A stretch of 64,000 nt of DNA from Paenibacillus taichungensis (GCF_013359905.1 NZ_JABMCC010000115.1:372001-436000), one strand, 5' to 3'; positions 33,907 through 42,841 are shown, numbered from the stretch's first letter. Notes: generated by a model not told the origin, from the sequence alone. Numbers and translations: made by a program.

Positions 33907-34392
33907 TTAAGCGGTTTTGTCCCAAGCTCTGAACGTACTTGATTTGGAATTATGAAATTTAATGAAGCTAGCTATTCGCCAAATGGCGATATAGGATAAG
34001 GCGACTACATTATTCAGGAATCCAAGAGTTTTGGGATCAATCCCTGAGATGAACAAGAAGTCAAAAAATCGCATCGAGAAGATAACAATAATTAAAACAT
34101 AAAGAGATACGTTTCTTTTATAATACATATTGCCATCCGATTTTCGCTCGAATTGCGTCACCAGAATTAATGGGATTGAAAGAATTGCACCTATAACAAT
34201 TGAACTGATCATTCTGCCAGATGTAAGCACCAACGTAGGGTCGAACAATTCAAACAAAGAAGTAGAGATATAAAGGATCGGAATTAATAATTTCCGCCCA
34301 GATTCGTGCAATGGTTTCTTGCTGCCCTGGATAACGCCCCTCAAAATAAGTACGACAATTAATAATGAGATTGTTAAAGATATTGGATTCAT
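33907..34392 (-). CDS. CcdC-like (DUF1453) membrane protein
   Basis: A 161-residue membrane protein with about five predicted helices (for example ISLTISLLIVVLILRGVI, LILVTQFERK at a loop, LYVLIIVIFSMRFF). The pattern, including the ERK loop and ISGIDPKTLGFL, resembles the CcdC/DUF1453 family linked to cytochrome c maturation in Bacillus, though no ccd genes are near. ATG 34392 is placed 6 nt after GAGGTG. The GTG at 34401 overlaps that Shine-Dalgarno and cannot be the start. Function in this context is unknown; it stands alone. Confidence 0.65.
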   Translation of the reverse strand: MNPISLTISLLIVVLILRGVIQGSKKPLHESGRKLLIPILYISTSLFELFDPTLVLTSGRMISSIVIGAILSIPLILVTQFERKSDGNMYYKRNVSLYVLIIVIFSMRFFDFLFISGIDPKTLGFLNNVVALSYIAIWRIASFIKFHNSKSSTFRAWDKTA

Positions 34393-34626
34393 GGTAAGCA
34401 CCTCGTCTGTTTTTTGTGTAACCTAAGTATCGAGGATATTTAAAATTTATATCAGTGTACAAAGTAATTCGTTTAAGGTGACTTTTGTCATCTTCCCAAA
34501 ACAAATAGGGCGACCTCTCCCCAATTGAATTCCGGGAAAAAGTCGCCGCTTCAAAAATCTTTTTTTATTGTCTATGTGACATGGCTATGACCTCGGAAGG
34601 CATCTGTCTGCTATTGAATGATCTGC

Positions 34627-36414
34627 TCATATCTCTCCTGAATCATCTATACGCTGTAAAATTACTAGACCAGCTCTTGCGATGGGCAGCTCGTGCAAAC
34701 CGTCCTGAAGCTCAATTTGACGAAGTAGAACAACTTGACCGCAGCAATTTTTTACAGTTAGATCGTAACGACCCTGATGGTGGCAACGCACAACTACTTG
34801 TTCGTTATAAGTGCCGTTGGCTACAATGAATCGGTCATAGGTAGCGTCCATTGGGACAACAATATTAGCGTAAACAGCGACAATTTTCGTACCTGCTCTT
34901 TGAGCACTGACAAGTGGGTAAAGTAGCTCGGGTTGTTCCGGAACTAACTTACCTTTCAGCAGAATGTCACTGTTCTCCTTACAGAAGGAGAGCCAAAAGC
35001 GGATCATTCCAGTGTACGTTTCTCCAATCTCATCGAGACGAACAGAGATTTGAGGCACGGAGAAGAGAACGTTGATCAGCTGCATGGCTGCGCTTTCGAC
35101 CGATTCTTTAGGGTTAAACATAATCATGTCGGAATGGACGGCTGTATTCCCCGACAATAGTCGCAGGTCGAGCGTACGGATGCGATTTTGGATAGAGTCG
35201 TTCGGGCAATCGTTGGCCCGGAACATGTTGCCGTATTTTCGCATTAACGGGCCGATGTACGTTTGGCGGAATTCGATGAGAATATCCGGCTTAATGGCTC
35301 TCAGTCGCTCCATAACATCGGAGAGCAGTCGGTCCACCGCTTCAGGCACTGATTCATGATCCCGTCCTTTCGCTGTTCCCTCCTTCTGATCTGGGCTCAG
35401 CCTGAAGCTATCCACGAAATCCAGCTTCAGACCGTCGATATCCCATCCGAATACGGCCTGTTCATAGGTATTGATCAGGTATTCCCGTACATCCGGATAC
35501 CGGGGGTCCAGCACTCCCGCATTCAGCTTCTCATCTACCCGCAATAGTTTATTCTCGAACTTGCTCCATACCTTGCTGCGCTTCCCTACAAATGGCACGG
35601 AGTACCATAACATATATTTCATACCTAGCCGATGTACGGTATCCACATGAGCTTTCATGTCCGGAATCTTGCCCGCATAGACTTCCCAGTCTCCGGTATA
35701 CGCATAACCCCGGTTGTTGTCGTCCGTCTGCCAGCCATCATCAACGATAATGGTGTCACAGCCAAGCTCCTTAGCAAGTCTGCATTGTTCCTCCAATTCG
35801 GCAGCGGTTAGTTTCTGATGATAGGAATACCACGTGGAGTACATGGGTCGGAGGGCCACATCAGGAACTGCGGCGGGTTCATAGCCTGGAAGGCCTTCCC
35901 ACCACGTGGTTACATCTTCAAGCGCCTTATAGAAGGGGATATCCCTACGATCGATTCGAAGCGTTGCTTCGTAATGATCGAGTTTTGGCATCGCTTCTTC
36001 AAACAGGGTAACAGAGCACAGGAAGGTGGAATCCTCTTCATGAATACCGGCTTTTATCGACACGTTGTTCAATGCATCAGTAAAAGCGAAGGTCATTCGA
36101 TTTCGCCCCTCTAGATTATATAGAGAGGCCACAGGCGCGAGAGAAGTGCTTTTGGACTGAAAACCATCACCCCAATCCACTTGAAGGGCTTTATTGCGGT
36201 CTGTTCCCGGATGCCATAAAGAGTGGATGTCTATGGCGGGAGTAGACCACTCGATGCGGCAAACTGGCGGCTGTTCTTTTTTCGCAGCAGTTAGCCGGAT
36301 ATGGACCAGAAAAAGGTTCTCCGTAATGGTTTCGACGTGGGTAAAGCTTTCAAACAAGGTGTTGTTGCCGTTAATAATTACAGTGGGACAATCGTAGTTG
36401 ATTAAAGTTTTCAT
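34627..36414 (-). CDS. GH36-type alpha-galactosidase
   Basis: A 595-residue cytosolic glycosidase. The N-terminal ~170 residues are a beta-sandwich. The TIM barrel (about 190-500) has TIIVDDGWQTDD at strand 1, the nucleophile D332 in LKLDFVDSF and the acid/base D402 in FRANDCPND. The 70-residue distance equals that between the two catalytic Asp known in Geobacillus GH36 enzymes (from memory). A short C-terminal beta domain ends the protein. It is shorter than typical GH36 enzymes (about 730 aa), mainly at the N-terminus. It is divergent from a LacI regulator whose putative operator overlaps its -35. The adjacent binding protein and permeases should import its alpha-galactoside substrate. Confidence 0.88.
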   Translation of the reverse strand: MKTLINYDCPTVIINGNNTLFESFTHVETITENLFLVHIRLTAAKKEQPPVCRIEWSTPAIDIHSLWHPGTDRNKALQVDWGDGFQSKSTSLAPVASLYNLEGRNRMTFAFTDALNNVSIKAGIHEEDSTFLCSVTLFEEAMPKLDHYEATLRIDRRDIPFYKALEDVTTWWEGLPGYEPAAVPDVALRPMYSTWYSYHQKLTAAELEEQCRLAKELGCDTIIVDDGWQTDDNNRGYAYTGDWEVYAGKIPDMKAHVDTVHRLGMKYMLWYSVPFVGKRSKVWSKFENKLLRVDEKLNAGVLDPRYPDVREYLINTYEQAVFGWDIDGLKLDFVDSFRLSPDQKEGTAKGRDHESVPEAVDRLLSDVMERLRAIKPDILIEFRQTYIGPLMRKYGNMFRANDCPNDSIQNRIRTLDLRLLSGNTAVHSDMIMFNPKESVESAAMQLINVLFSVPQISVRLDEIGETYTGMIRFWLSFCKENSDILLKGKLVPEQPELLYPLVSAQRAGTKIVAVYANIVVPMDATYDRFIVANGTYNEQVVVRCHHQGRYDLTVKNCCGQVVLLRQIELQDGLHELPIARAGLVILQRIDDSGEI

Positions 36415-36465
36415 AATACCTCCTGCTTGTATAAATAGATATTGGACTAACGATACCTTGTTTAG

Positions 36466-36494
36466 AGTATAATGTTTACAAAAAGTTTAGTAAA
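36466..36494 (-). promoter_or_regulatory. Promoter of the alpha-galactosidase gene (reverse strand)
   Basis: On the minus strand TTTACT (36494-36489), 17 bp, TATACT (36471-36466). The -35 lies inside the palindrome GTTTACTAAAC, so a repressor bound there would block polymerase. Confidence 0.72.
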
Positions 36495-36495
36495 C
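36485..36495. promoter_or_regulatory. LacI-type operator candidate 1
   Basis: GTTTAGTAAAC is a perfect 11-bp palindrome around a central G. It overlaps the -35 of the reverse-strand alpha-galactosidase promoter. An identical copy lies 146 bp away at 36631, and a half-site, GTTTAC, lies at 36474. Confidence 0.7.
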
Positions 36496-36630
36496 AAATA
36501 AAATAAATATACGTAATGAGGGATGTGATTGGCGTTTTACACTAATAAAAATAGATGTAAGCGATGACAATAAGGTATTGTCAAACAAATTGATCTCTGA
36601 TATATTGAAAACACGCATTAGTTCGCTAAT

Positions 36631-36641
36631 GTTTAGTAAAC
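36631..36641. promoter_or_regulatory. LacI-type operator candidate 2
   Basis: GTTTAGTAAAC, identical to operator 1. It is preceded by a CATTAG-TTCG-CTAATG inverted repeat (36616-36631) and lies about 90 bp upstream of the LacI gene. Two identical sites 146 bp apart would allow DNA looping. Confidence 0.68.
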
Positions 36642-36731
36642 AAAACACAATGTGATTGGCAAGTGGTTAGCAAAACTATAAAATGATCGTGAGGGGTGTT
36701 TCCCAAATATGAAGTGAAAAGGTGATCAGTA

Positions 36732-37787
36732 GTGCCAACAATTCGTGATATTGCAAGTCTGGCCGGTGTTTCTCCATCTACAGTTTCCCGTGTACTGAAC
36801 GGGGATCCTTCTTTATCGGTATTGGAGGAAACAAGAAGAAAAATTCTTTCTGCTGCAGAACAGCTGCAATATAAAGTAACCCAGCGTCGTCATACCAATC
36901 AAGCGGCGCAGTTGAAAGATTATAAAATTGGGTTGGTGACCTTCTGTTCGGAGCAATTTGAGTCGGAGGACCCGTACTACCTGACTATAAGGTTGCAAAT
37001 CGAAAAGGAATTCAATCAGCTGGGCCTTCACATTACTCGGACGATTCGCTGGGTGAACCATGATTCGTATGAAAGCCTGTCAGGGCTTGATGGCCTGATC
37101 GTGATTGGCAAGTTCGAATTTGATCCATACAATTTGTACTTCAGCCGAATACATAACATTGTTTTTGTCGACTATTCGCCGGATGAGGACCGCTTTGATT
37201 CCGTCGTTGTCGATTTTGACAAGGTAACTCGGATGGCTTTGGATCATCTTACCGGACTTGGCTATACAAAAATTGGCCTGATCAGCTCGCGTGATTTCAT
37301 CAATCGTTTTGGTTCCAACTCTGGTATTGATTCAGTGGATCAACGGCAAAGCAGTTTTGAATCTTATATGAAGCAGAAAAATCTGTACCTGCCTGAGCAT
37401 GTCCATATCGGTAATAATTTCTCCATGTCTACCGGGTATCAGCTCATGAAGGAAGTGATTGATAAGCAGGATTTACCGGAAGCTTTCCTGATTGGTTCCG
37501 ACCCCATGGCGATAGCTGCTGGTAGGGCCTTAAAAGAAGCCGGGTTAAAGGTACCGAAAGATATCGCAATAGTCGGCATCGATGATATTGAAATGGCTTC
37601 TTACGCTAATCCACCGTTAACCACGGTGAAAATCTACACTGAACAAATGGGCCAGAGCGCGGTGAAAATGCTGCTAGAACGGATCGGTGGCAGAGAAGTA
37701 CCGTTAAAGATCGTGATTCCGTCGAAGCTGGTTATTAGAAGCAGCTGTGGTGCGGAAATCAGATCCGTAGGGGACGTGGAAGATTGA
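36732..37787 (+). CDS. LacI-family regulator of the alpha-galactoside locus
   Basis: A 351-residue regulator. The N-terminal helix-turn-helix and hinge helix (TIRDIASLAGVSPSTVSRVL, with NGDPSLSV following) precede a periplasmic-binding-protein-like sugar domain (about 65-345). That domain includes the effector-site pattern GLIGSDPMAIAAGRAL-like (here AFLIGSDPMAIAAG) and VGIDDIEMA. GTG 36732 follows AGGTGAT. It lies between the divergent GH36 gene and the downstream ABC transporter genes (35-bp gap). It probably autoregulates and represses the whole locus through the GTTTAGTAAAC sites until an alpha-galactoside is present. Confidence 0.92.
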   Translation: MPTIRDIASLAGVSPSTVSRVLNGDPSLSVLEETRRKILSAAEQLQYKVTQRRHTNQAAQLKDYKIGLVTFCSEQFESEDPYYLTIRLQIEKEFNQLGLHITRTIRWVNHDSYESLSGLDGLIVIGKFEFDPYNLYFSRIHNIVFVDYSPDEDRFDSVVVDFDKVTRMALDHLTGLGYTKIGLISSRDFINRFGSNSGIDSVDQRQSSFESYMKQKNLYLPEHVHIGNNFSMSTGYQLMKEVIDKQDLPEAFLIGSDPMAIAAGRALKEAGLKVPKDIAIVGIDDIEMASYANPPLTTVKIYTEQMGQSAVKMLLERIGGREVPLKIVIPSKLVIRSSCGAEIRSVGDVED

Positions 37788-37822
37788 CCTTTATTTAAAT
37801 ATTCAATTCAATAGGGGGAAAA

Positions 37823-39073
37823 ATGATGAAAAAATGGTCTTTGATTATTTTATCTCTGCTTGTTGTAATTGCATTGTCGGCGTGTTCCGGAAATGGAGGG
37901 AACTCGTCGAAAAGTCAGGGCGGGACGAAGGACAAGGGTAAAATAACATTTGCCTTCTGGGGAGCTCAGTCAGAAGCTGATGCGATCAAGCAAGCCATTG
38001 ATAACTTCGAGTCAAATTACCCCGACATTCAGGTTGAGAGCCAGTGGATTCAGAAGGATTACCTCACCAAACTACAGACGATGATTGCTGGAGGTACGAC
38101 TCCTGATGTCATGCTGATCTCAGGAGGGGATTTGCCTGGTTTTGCAAACGCTTTCCAAGAATTGAAATTGGATGAATCGCTTTTCAGTTCACCTTCCCTC
38201 GTCGATTCCATGAGTGTGGATGGCAAAACCTATGCAGCACCATTTATTATCAAGCCTAAAGTTATGGCGATTAACGTCGATCTTTTTGAGAAAAATAACA
38301 TTCCGCTTCCAAGCAAGACTGAACCGATGACGGTTGAACAATTCAATGACATCGCAAAGAAACTCACATCTGGAGAAGGGGCAACAAAGATTTTTGGTTC
38401 AGAACCGCTGTGGCTCGGTAACTGGATTTATGCGTTCGGTGGTCAATTTTACAGCGATGATCTGAGTAAGTCGGCACTAGATTCACCAGAAGTCATAGCT
38501 GCTGCTGAGTATATTGTCTCTAGCAAACAAGCTGGCATCGTGCCGAACGATAGTGAGAAGCAGGGACAAAGCATGATGAACTGGTACCTGGGTGGAAGAA
38601 TCGGCATGTTCACCGACTTTGGTCCTTGGTATTTGCCGCAAATGGCTGATGTGCAGAAATTCAAATGGGATATTGTTCCTTTCCCAGGGAACGGCGGTTC
38701 CAAAGAAGTTAATGGACTGGCTCTAAGCAAGGACAGCAAGAATGCTGAAGCTGCCGAAACGTTCATTAATCACCTTACACAAAACGAAGAGGTGCAAAAG
38801 ATCATCGGAGGAAACAAGAATGCCTATGGGGTTCCAGTTATTTCCAGTGCAACAAGCGCGTTTGAAACGGTTTCCCCCGACAAGAACCTAAAAGCCTTTG
38901 TACTTGCCGCCGAGAAGCAGCATACACAAGAAGCCCAGAAGGGTACGAATGAAATCAACAACGAGATGAAGGCTATCGATGATACAACACCAATCGGAAT
39001 TGGAAACAAGGATGTTAAGGAAGTATTCCCGCAGGTGGCAGAGAAGATAAACAAGATTTTACAACAAAACTAA
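37823..39073 (+). CDS. Sugar ABC transporter binding lipoprotein (alpha-galactoside locus)
   Basis: A 416-residue extracellular solute-binding protein of family 1. The signal peptide ends in the lipobox LSAC (Cys21), so it is anchored to the outer leaflet of the membrane. The mature domain shows the family pattern TFAFWGAQSEADAIKQAI-like opening, TTPDVMLISGGD and a late ETFINHLTQNEEVQKII segment. ATG 37823 and ATG 37826 are both behind GGGGG. It lies 35 bp after the LacI gene and 12 bp before the first permease gene, so the four form an operon. Probable ligands are alpha-galactosides such as melibiose or raffinose, inferred from the GH36 gene. Confidence 0.9.
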   Translation: MMKKWSLIILSLLVVIALSACSGNGGNSSKSQGGTKDKGKITFAFWGAQSEADAIKQAIDNFESNYPDIQVESQWIQKDYLTKLQTMIAGGTTPDVMLISGGDLPGFANAFQELKLDESLFSSPSLVDSMSVDGKTYAAPFIIKPKVMAINVDLFEKNNIPLPSKTEPMTVEQFNDIAKKLTSGEGATKIFGSEPLWLGNWIYAFGGQFYSDDLSKSALDSPEVIAAAEYIVSSKQAGIVPNDSEKQGQSMMNWYLGGRIGMFTDFGPWYLPQMADVQKFKWDIVPFPGNGGSKEVNGLALSKDSKNAEAAETFINHLTQNEEVQKIIGGNKNAYGVPVISSATSAFETVSPDKNLKAFVLAAEKQHTQEAQKGTNEINNEMKAIDDTTPIGIGNKDVKEVFPQVAEKINKILQQN

Positions 39074-39085
39074 CGGGAGCAAACT

Positions 39086-40144
39086 ATGAATGGAATAATA
39101 GAAGGGATCTACAGTTTCTATGAAGGAATAGGGGCACCAGCAGCATTGTTGCCTCTTCTCCCTTTTCTGACCGTTATCGTGCTAGTATTCGCTATTATTT
39201 ATACTATTACCAGAGTTCTTGTGAAAAAGAGGATTATCCATACCAAAACGGCAAGTTTTTATTTGTTCGTCTCAGTCTGGATTATTGGCTTTCTGTTATT
39301 TACGGTAGGTCCGATGATTTTCTCATTCTATATCAGCTTCAACAAATGGGAGGTTGTTAGCGACCCGAAATGGATCGGTTTGGACAACTACCGCATGTTG
39401 TTCAAGGATACTATGTTTTATAAATCGCTGTCCGTGACCTTCTATTACACACTCGTAAGTGTACCCTTGCAGGTCATTCTCTCTTTAGCGATTGCCTTGC
39501 TGATGAATTTGAAGCTGCGCGGGATCTATTTTTTCCGTACCATCTATTATTTGCCAACGCTCGTGCAGGGTGTTGCACAAATGGTACTGTTTATCTGGAT
39601 TTTTAACCCGAATGTCGGTCTGGTCAATTCATTATTGCGTTTGATTGGTATCGAAGGCCCTGGCTGGTTCTCCAGTCCAGATTGGTCAATGCCGGCAGTC
39701 ATTATCATGAGTCTTTGGACGGTCGGTGGCAATATGATTATCTATCTGGCCGGTCTTTCGGATATTCCACAAAGCTTGTATGAGGCGGCTGAGATTGATG
39801 GAGCAACGGCAGCAAGAAAAGCCTGGCATGTGACGCTACCACAGATTTCACCGATATTATTTTTCAACACCGTTACAAGTATGATTGGGGCATTCCAGAC
39901 CTTTACCCAAGGTTTCATGGTTAACGGCGGACCTGATAATTCGTTGTTATTTTATGCCTACTATTTATATCAAAATGCCTTTATGTGGTTCAAAATGGGT
40001 TACGGTTCGGCCCTGGCTTGGGTACTCTTTGTGATTATTCTCGTGTTCACTGCGCTCGTATTCCGCAGCAGTGCATTATGGGTTTATTACGAAACAGAGC
40101 AAACCGGAAGGAGGAAGCGTCGTGTCCATAAAAAAAGAGCGTAA
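39086..40144 (+). CDS. Sugar ABC permease, MalF/LacF-like
   Basis: A 352-residue membrane protein. An unusual N-terminal helix pair (about 18-45 and 65-90) is followed by the six-helix permease core. The ATPase-contacting EAA loop reads YEAAEIDGATAARKAWHVTLPQISP. ATG 39086 follows GGGAG. It overlaps the next permease gene by 23 bases. Together with the binding protein it should form the import channel. The ATPase is missing from the locus, so a shared MsmX-type ATPase encoded elsewhere is probably used, as is common in Bacillales. Confidence 0.92.
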   Translation: MNGIIEGIYSFYEGIGAPAALLPLLPFLTVIVLVFAIIYTITRVLVKKRIIHTKTASFYLFVSVWIIGFLLFTVGPMIFSFYISFNKWEVVSDPKWIGLDNYRMLFKDTMFYKSLSVTFYYTLVSVPLQVILSLAIALLMNLKLRGIYFFRTIYYLPTLVQGVAQMVLFIWIFNPNVGLVNSLLRLIGIEGPGWFSSPDWSMPAVIIMSLWTVGGNMIIYLAGLSDIPQSLYEAAEIDGATAARKAWHVTLPQISPILFFNTVTSMIGAFQTFTQGFMVNGGPDNSLLFYAYYLYQNAFMWFKMGYGSALAWVLFVIILVFTALVFRSSALWVYYETEQTGRRKRRVHKKRA

Positions 40145-40973
40145 ATCTGCTCACAAAAAGGTGCATTGGCTGGCCTATATATTGCTGCTAATCGGAGCCG
40201 TTATGTTCCTGTATCCCTTTCTGTGGATGGTTTCTGCCTCGCTAAGGAGTCTGGAAGAGGTTGCAGTTTCAGGAATGAGTATATGGCCTGATAACTGGCG
40301 CTGGGATAATTATGCGAAGGCGCTTACCGCGTTCCCGTTTGGTCGTTATCTGGTCAATACTGTAATTACAACGGTGTTCCCGATCGTGGGTACGGTTCTT
40401 TCTTCATCTATTGTGGGCTATGCCTTTGCCCGCTTGAAGGTGAGGGGAAGCGGGATCTTGTTCGTACTAGTGCTGTCAACCATGCTGCTACCGGGCGAGG
40501 TTACGATGATTCCGCAATTCATTCTGTTCAAGAATCTGGGCATGCTGGATACGCTATACCCGCTGATCGTTCCGACCTTCTTTGGATCGGCGTTCTATAT
40601 CTTTTTGCTACGTCAGTTCTATTCCCGGCTACCCGTCGCATTGGAGGAAGCAGCGATCATCGACGGTTGCGGTTACTTTAAAATTTGGTGGAAGATTTTC
40701 CTGCCGCTGTCCAAACCGGCTCTAATGGCGGTTGGCGTCATGGTCTTTATGGGCTCCTGGAACAACTTCATGGGACCGCTGATTTATATCAACAGCGACA
40801 AATGGAAGACACTCACGCTCGGTTTGGCGGGTTTTCAGGGTACTTATGCCACAGATACCAACTTGTTAATGGCAGCTGCTGTCGTAATCACTTTACCGTG
40901 TATTCTATTATTCTTCACCGCGCAAAAAGCGTTTATGGAAGGTCTGACCTTCTCAGGTTCCAAGGAAAGTTAA
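40122..40973 (+). CDS. Sugar ABC permease, MalG-like
   Basis: A 283-residue membrane protein with six predicted helices. The EAA loop is LEEAAIIDGCGYFKIWWKIFLPLSKPAL, and the C-terminus is of the MalG type (FTAQKAFMEGLTFSGSKES). GTG 40122 is chosen because GGAGG (40110-40114) lies 7 nt before it. The longer frame from 40071 runs inside the preceding gene without a Shine-Dalgarno. The overlap of 23 bases with the preceding permease implies coupled translation and a 1:1 heterodimer. The glycosidase at 41002 follows after 28 bp and completes the operon. Confidence 0.92.
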   Translation: MSIKKERKSAHKKVHWLAYILLLIGAVMFLYPFLWMVSASLRSLEEVAVSGMSIWPDNWRWDNYAKALTAFPFGRYLVNTVITTVFPIVGTVLSSSIVGYAFARLKVRGSGILFVLVLSTMLLPGEVTMIPQFILFKNLGMLDTLYPLIVPTFFGSAFYIFLLRQFYSRLPVALEEAAIIDGCGYFKIWWKIFLPLSKPALMAVGVMVFMGSWNNFMGPLIYINSDKWKTLTLGLAGFQGTYATDTNLLMAAAVVITLPCILLFFTAQKAFMEGLTFSGSKES

Positions 40974-41001
40974 ACCGAAAAAGGACAGGAGTGACTTTGA
41001 C

Positions 41002-42390
41002 ATGCCTTATGAGAGAGAGGTAGAATCCCAAGCTGGTGCAGTAACTTTTCAATCTTCCGATAAGGAGTTGAATGAAGGTTTTGTTTGGGCCAAACGGCAG
41101 GCGCTGGAATATGCCCACTTTGGTGAAGATCCCGTCGGGCTATGGTACGAAGCCGCTCTTCCAGCCAGAGAAGCATTTTGCATCCGTGATGTCATGCACC
41201 ATAGCACCGGAGCTGCTGTTCTTGGGCTTCGTCTCCATACCAAGAACATGATCATGCAATTTGCCGAAAATATTGCCGAGTCACGTGACTGGTGTACCTA
41301 CTGGGAGATCAATAAGGACAATGTTCCTGCCCCAGTCGATTATGAAAGTGATGAGGATTTTTGGTATAATCTCCCCGCGAATTTCGACATTATTGATGCC
41401 AGCTTACGTCAATACTTATGGACCGGCGATACTTATTATTTAAATAATAGTAAGTTACTGGATTTCTTTAGTTTGACTTTAAATGAATATACGAACACTT
41501 GGGATAAAGACGGAGATGGAGTATTGGAATATTATCCTGAATACGGACGCAGGGGCCTGGCTACCTTCAACGAGGCTGGACATCAGCCTTTGATAGGTGG
41601 TGATATGATTGCTGCTCAAATTGCCGGTTACCGTGCATTTGTCCATCTTGCCCGTCTCAGGGGCCAAACGGAGATAGCGGAAGTGTACGCCACCAAGGCG
41701 CAAGACCTGAAACAGCGTTATGAGCAGGAATGGTGGAACGAGGAGGAGAGGCGCTTCTTCGGCGCCAAGCTGCAAGATCATTCATTCCTAACAGGCTATA
41801 ATGCAGAAGGGACATTTCTCCCTCTCTATTACGGGGCAGTCAGTGACCCGGAGAAACTTCTTAAAGCGCTTGAGGATGTCAAGATCCATCGTGTTGCTAA
41901 CGTTGAAGGGAAGACTTACTTGCCGGATATTTTTTATCAGTACGGTCAAAATGAAGAAGCCTTTTTTGAACTGAAAGAGCTGGTAGATCCATCATTGGAG
42001 CGACGGGATTACCCGGAGGTATCTTATTGCGTAATAGGTTCCATCGCCGCAGGATTGATGGGAATTACGGGAAACGGTGCATCCGTAATTAGCACCTTGC
42101 CAAGACTTACGCATTCACTGGAATGGGCGGAAATGGGTAATATCCCTATCCTTGATCGGAACATTATGGTTAAACATACGGGAAATACAGAGAGTGAAGT
42201 GACGCTGTTATCTGGAAAACCTTTTGTCTGGAAGGCTGCTTTCCCTGTAAATACCGAGACGTTATACCACAACGGCATAGCTGTTGCTGCCGAGCAGGAA
42301 ACAACCGAAGGTGGAGAACAGATCAGCTTTATTTCTGTAAAAGTGGCTGAAGATGAGATTCACCGTGTTTCCATTGCACAGGAAGGTTAA
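41002..42390 (+). CDS. Six-hairpin ((alpha/alpha)6) glycosidase-like protein
   Basis: A 462-residue cytosolic protein of the six-hairpin glycosidase superfamily, judged by repeated helical segments with acidic and aromatic residues: YEAALPAREAFCIRDVMHHS, WDKDGDGVLEYYPEYG, GGDMIAAQIAGYRAF and WWNEEERRFFGAK. The CIRD Asp and the Glu in WEINKDNVPAPVDYES are possible catalytic acids, but I cannot assign the family (GH78-, GH37- or GH95-like). The last ~80 residues look like a beta domain. It follows the alpha-galactoside permease genes by 28 bp, so it probably processes the same imported oligosaccharide. A terminator follows. Confidence 0.72.
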   Translation: MPYEREVESQAGAVTFQSSDKELNEGFVWAKRQALEYAHFGEDPVGLWYEAALPAREAFCIRDVMHHSTGAAVLGLRLHTKNMIMQFAENIAESRDWCTYWEINKDNVPAPVDYESDEDFWYNLPANFDIIDASLRQYLWTGDTYYLNNSKLLDFFSLTLNEYTNTWDKDGDGVLEYYPEYGRRGLATFNEAGHQPLIGGDMIAAQIAGYRAFVHLARLRGQTEIAEVYATKAQDLKQRYEQEWWNEEERRFFGAKLQDHSFLTGYNAEGTFLPLYYGAVSDPEKLLKALEDVKIHRVANVEGKTYLPDIFYQYGQNEEAFFELKELVDPSLERRDYPEVSYCVIGSIAAGLMGITGNGASVISTLPRLTHSLEWAEMGNIPILDRNIMVKHTGNTESEVTLLSGKPFVWKAAFPVNTETLYHNGIAVAAEQETTEGGEQISFISVKVAEDEIHRVSIAQEG

Positions 42391-42440
42391 AATTCAAGAT
42401 CTCTAGTCTTCCGATGGAAGACAATGATCAGTATGATGAT

Positions 42441-42482
42441 GGGGTTTCTGTCTGCTGCATAAGCGGATAGAGCCCTTTTTTT
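42441..42482 (+). terminator. Terminator after the alpha-galactoside operon
   Basis: A long imperfect stem: GGGT, TCTGTC and TGCT pair with AGCG, GATAGA and GCCC. The loop is GCATA and a seven-T run follows. Confidence 0.8.
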
Positions 42483-42560
42483 GATGATTGCCTCAAAAGC
42501 CTTGTCAATACACAAAGAGTTGAATACCTTATGACATAACACAAAAGAGGAGGAGATTAC

Positions 42561-42683
42561 ATGAGTGAAGTAGGATATGGAAATGTTGGAGGTCTTGGTG
42601 GATACGGTGGTTTCACATCCATCGGCGCAATCCTTGTTCTGTTCATCTTGTTGGTCATCATCTCTAAAGCTTTCCTGGTTTAA
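42561..42683 (+). CDS. YjcZ-like small sporulation membrane peptide
   Basis: A 40-residue peptide. The N-terminal half is Gly/Tyr-rich (GYGNVGGLGGYGGF) and the C-terminal half is one hydrophobic helix (GAILVLFILLVII) ending KAFLV. This composition and length match the YjcZ family of short sporulation-associated peptides in Bacillales. ATG 42561 follows an excellent AGGAGGAG. The gene has its own terminators on both sides (42441-42482 and 42703-42736), so it is transcribed alone. Its role is unknown; spore-coat or forespore membrane association is inferred from the family. Confidence 0.85.
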   Translation: MSEVGYGNVGGLGGYGGFTSIGAILVLFILLVIISKAFLV

Positions 42684-42702
42684 TTCCTTTAGCATAATAA
42701 CA

Positions 42703-42736
42703 ACTCTGCTGGCATTACGCTGGCAGGGTCTTTTTG
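42703..42736 (+). terminator. Terminator after the YjcZ-like gene
   Basis: Stem ACTCTGCTGGC with GCTGGCAGGGT, with G-U pairs allowed. The loop is ATTAC and TCTTTTT follows. Confidence 0.8.
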
Positions 42737-42759
42737 TCATGATCACAATTTGAAAGCGT

Positions 42760-42787
42760 TTGACATATTGAATTATCAATCTATACT
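42760..42787 (+). promoter_or_regulatory. SigA promoter of the YesM/YesN operon
   Basis: TTGACA (42760-42765), 16 bp, TATACT (42782-42787). A cre-like TGAAAGCGTTTGACA (42751-42765) overlaps the -35. It keeps the left half-site of the consensus only, so catabolite control is uncertain. Confidence 0.7.
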
Positions 42788-42841
42788 TATGGAGTTATGC
42801 ATTCAACATAGAATGGATGAAGTTAAGGAGAATAGGTTGGA

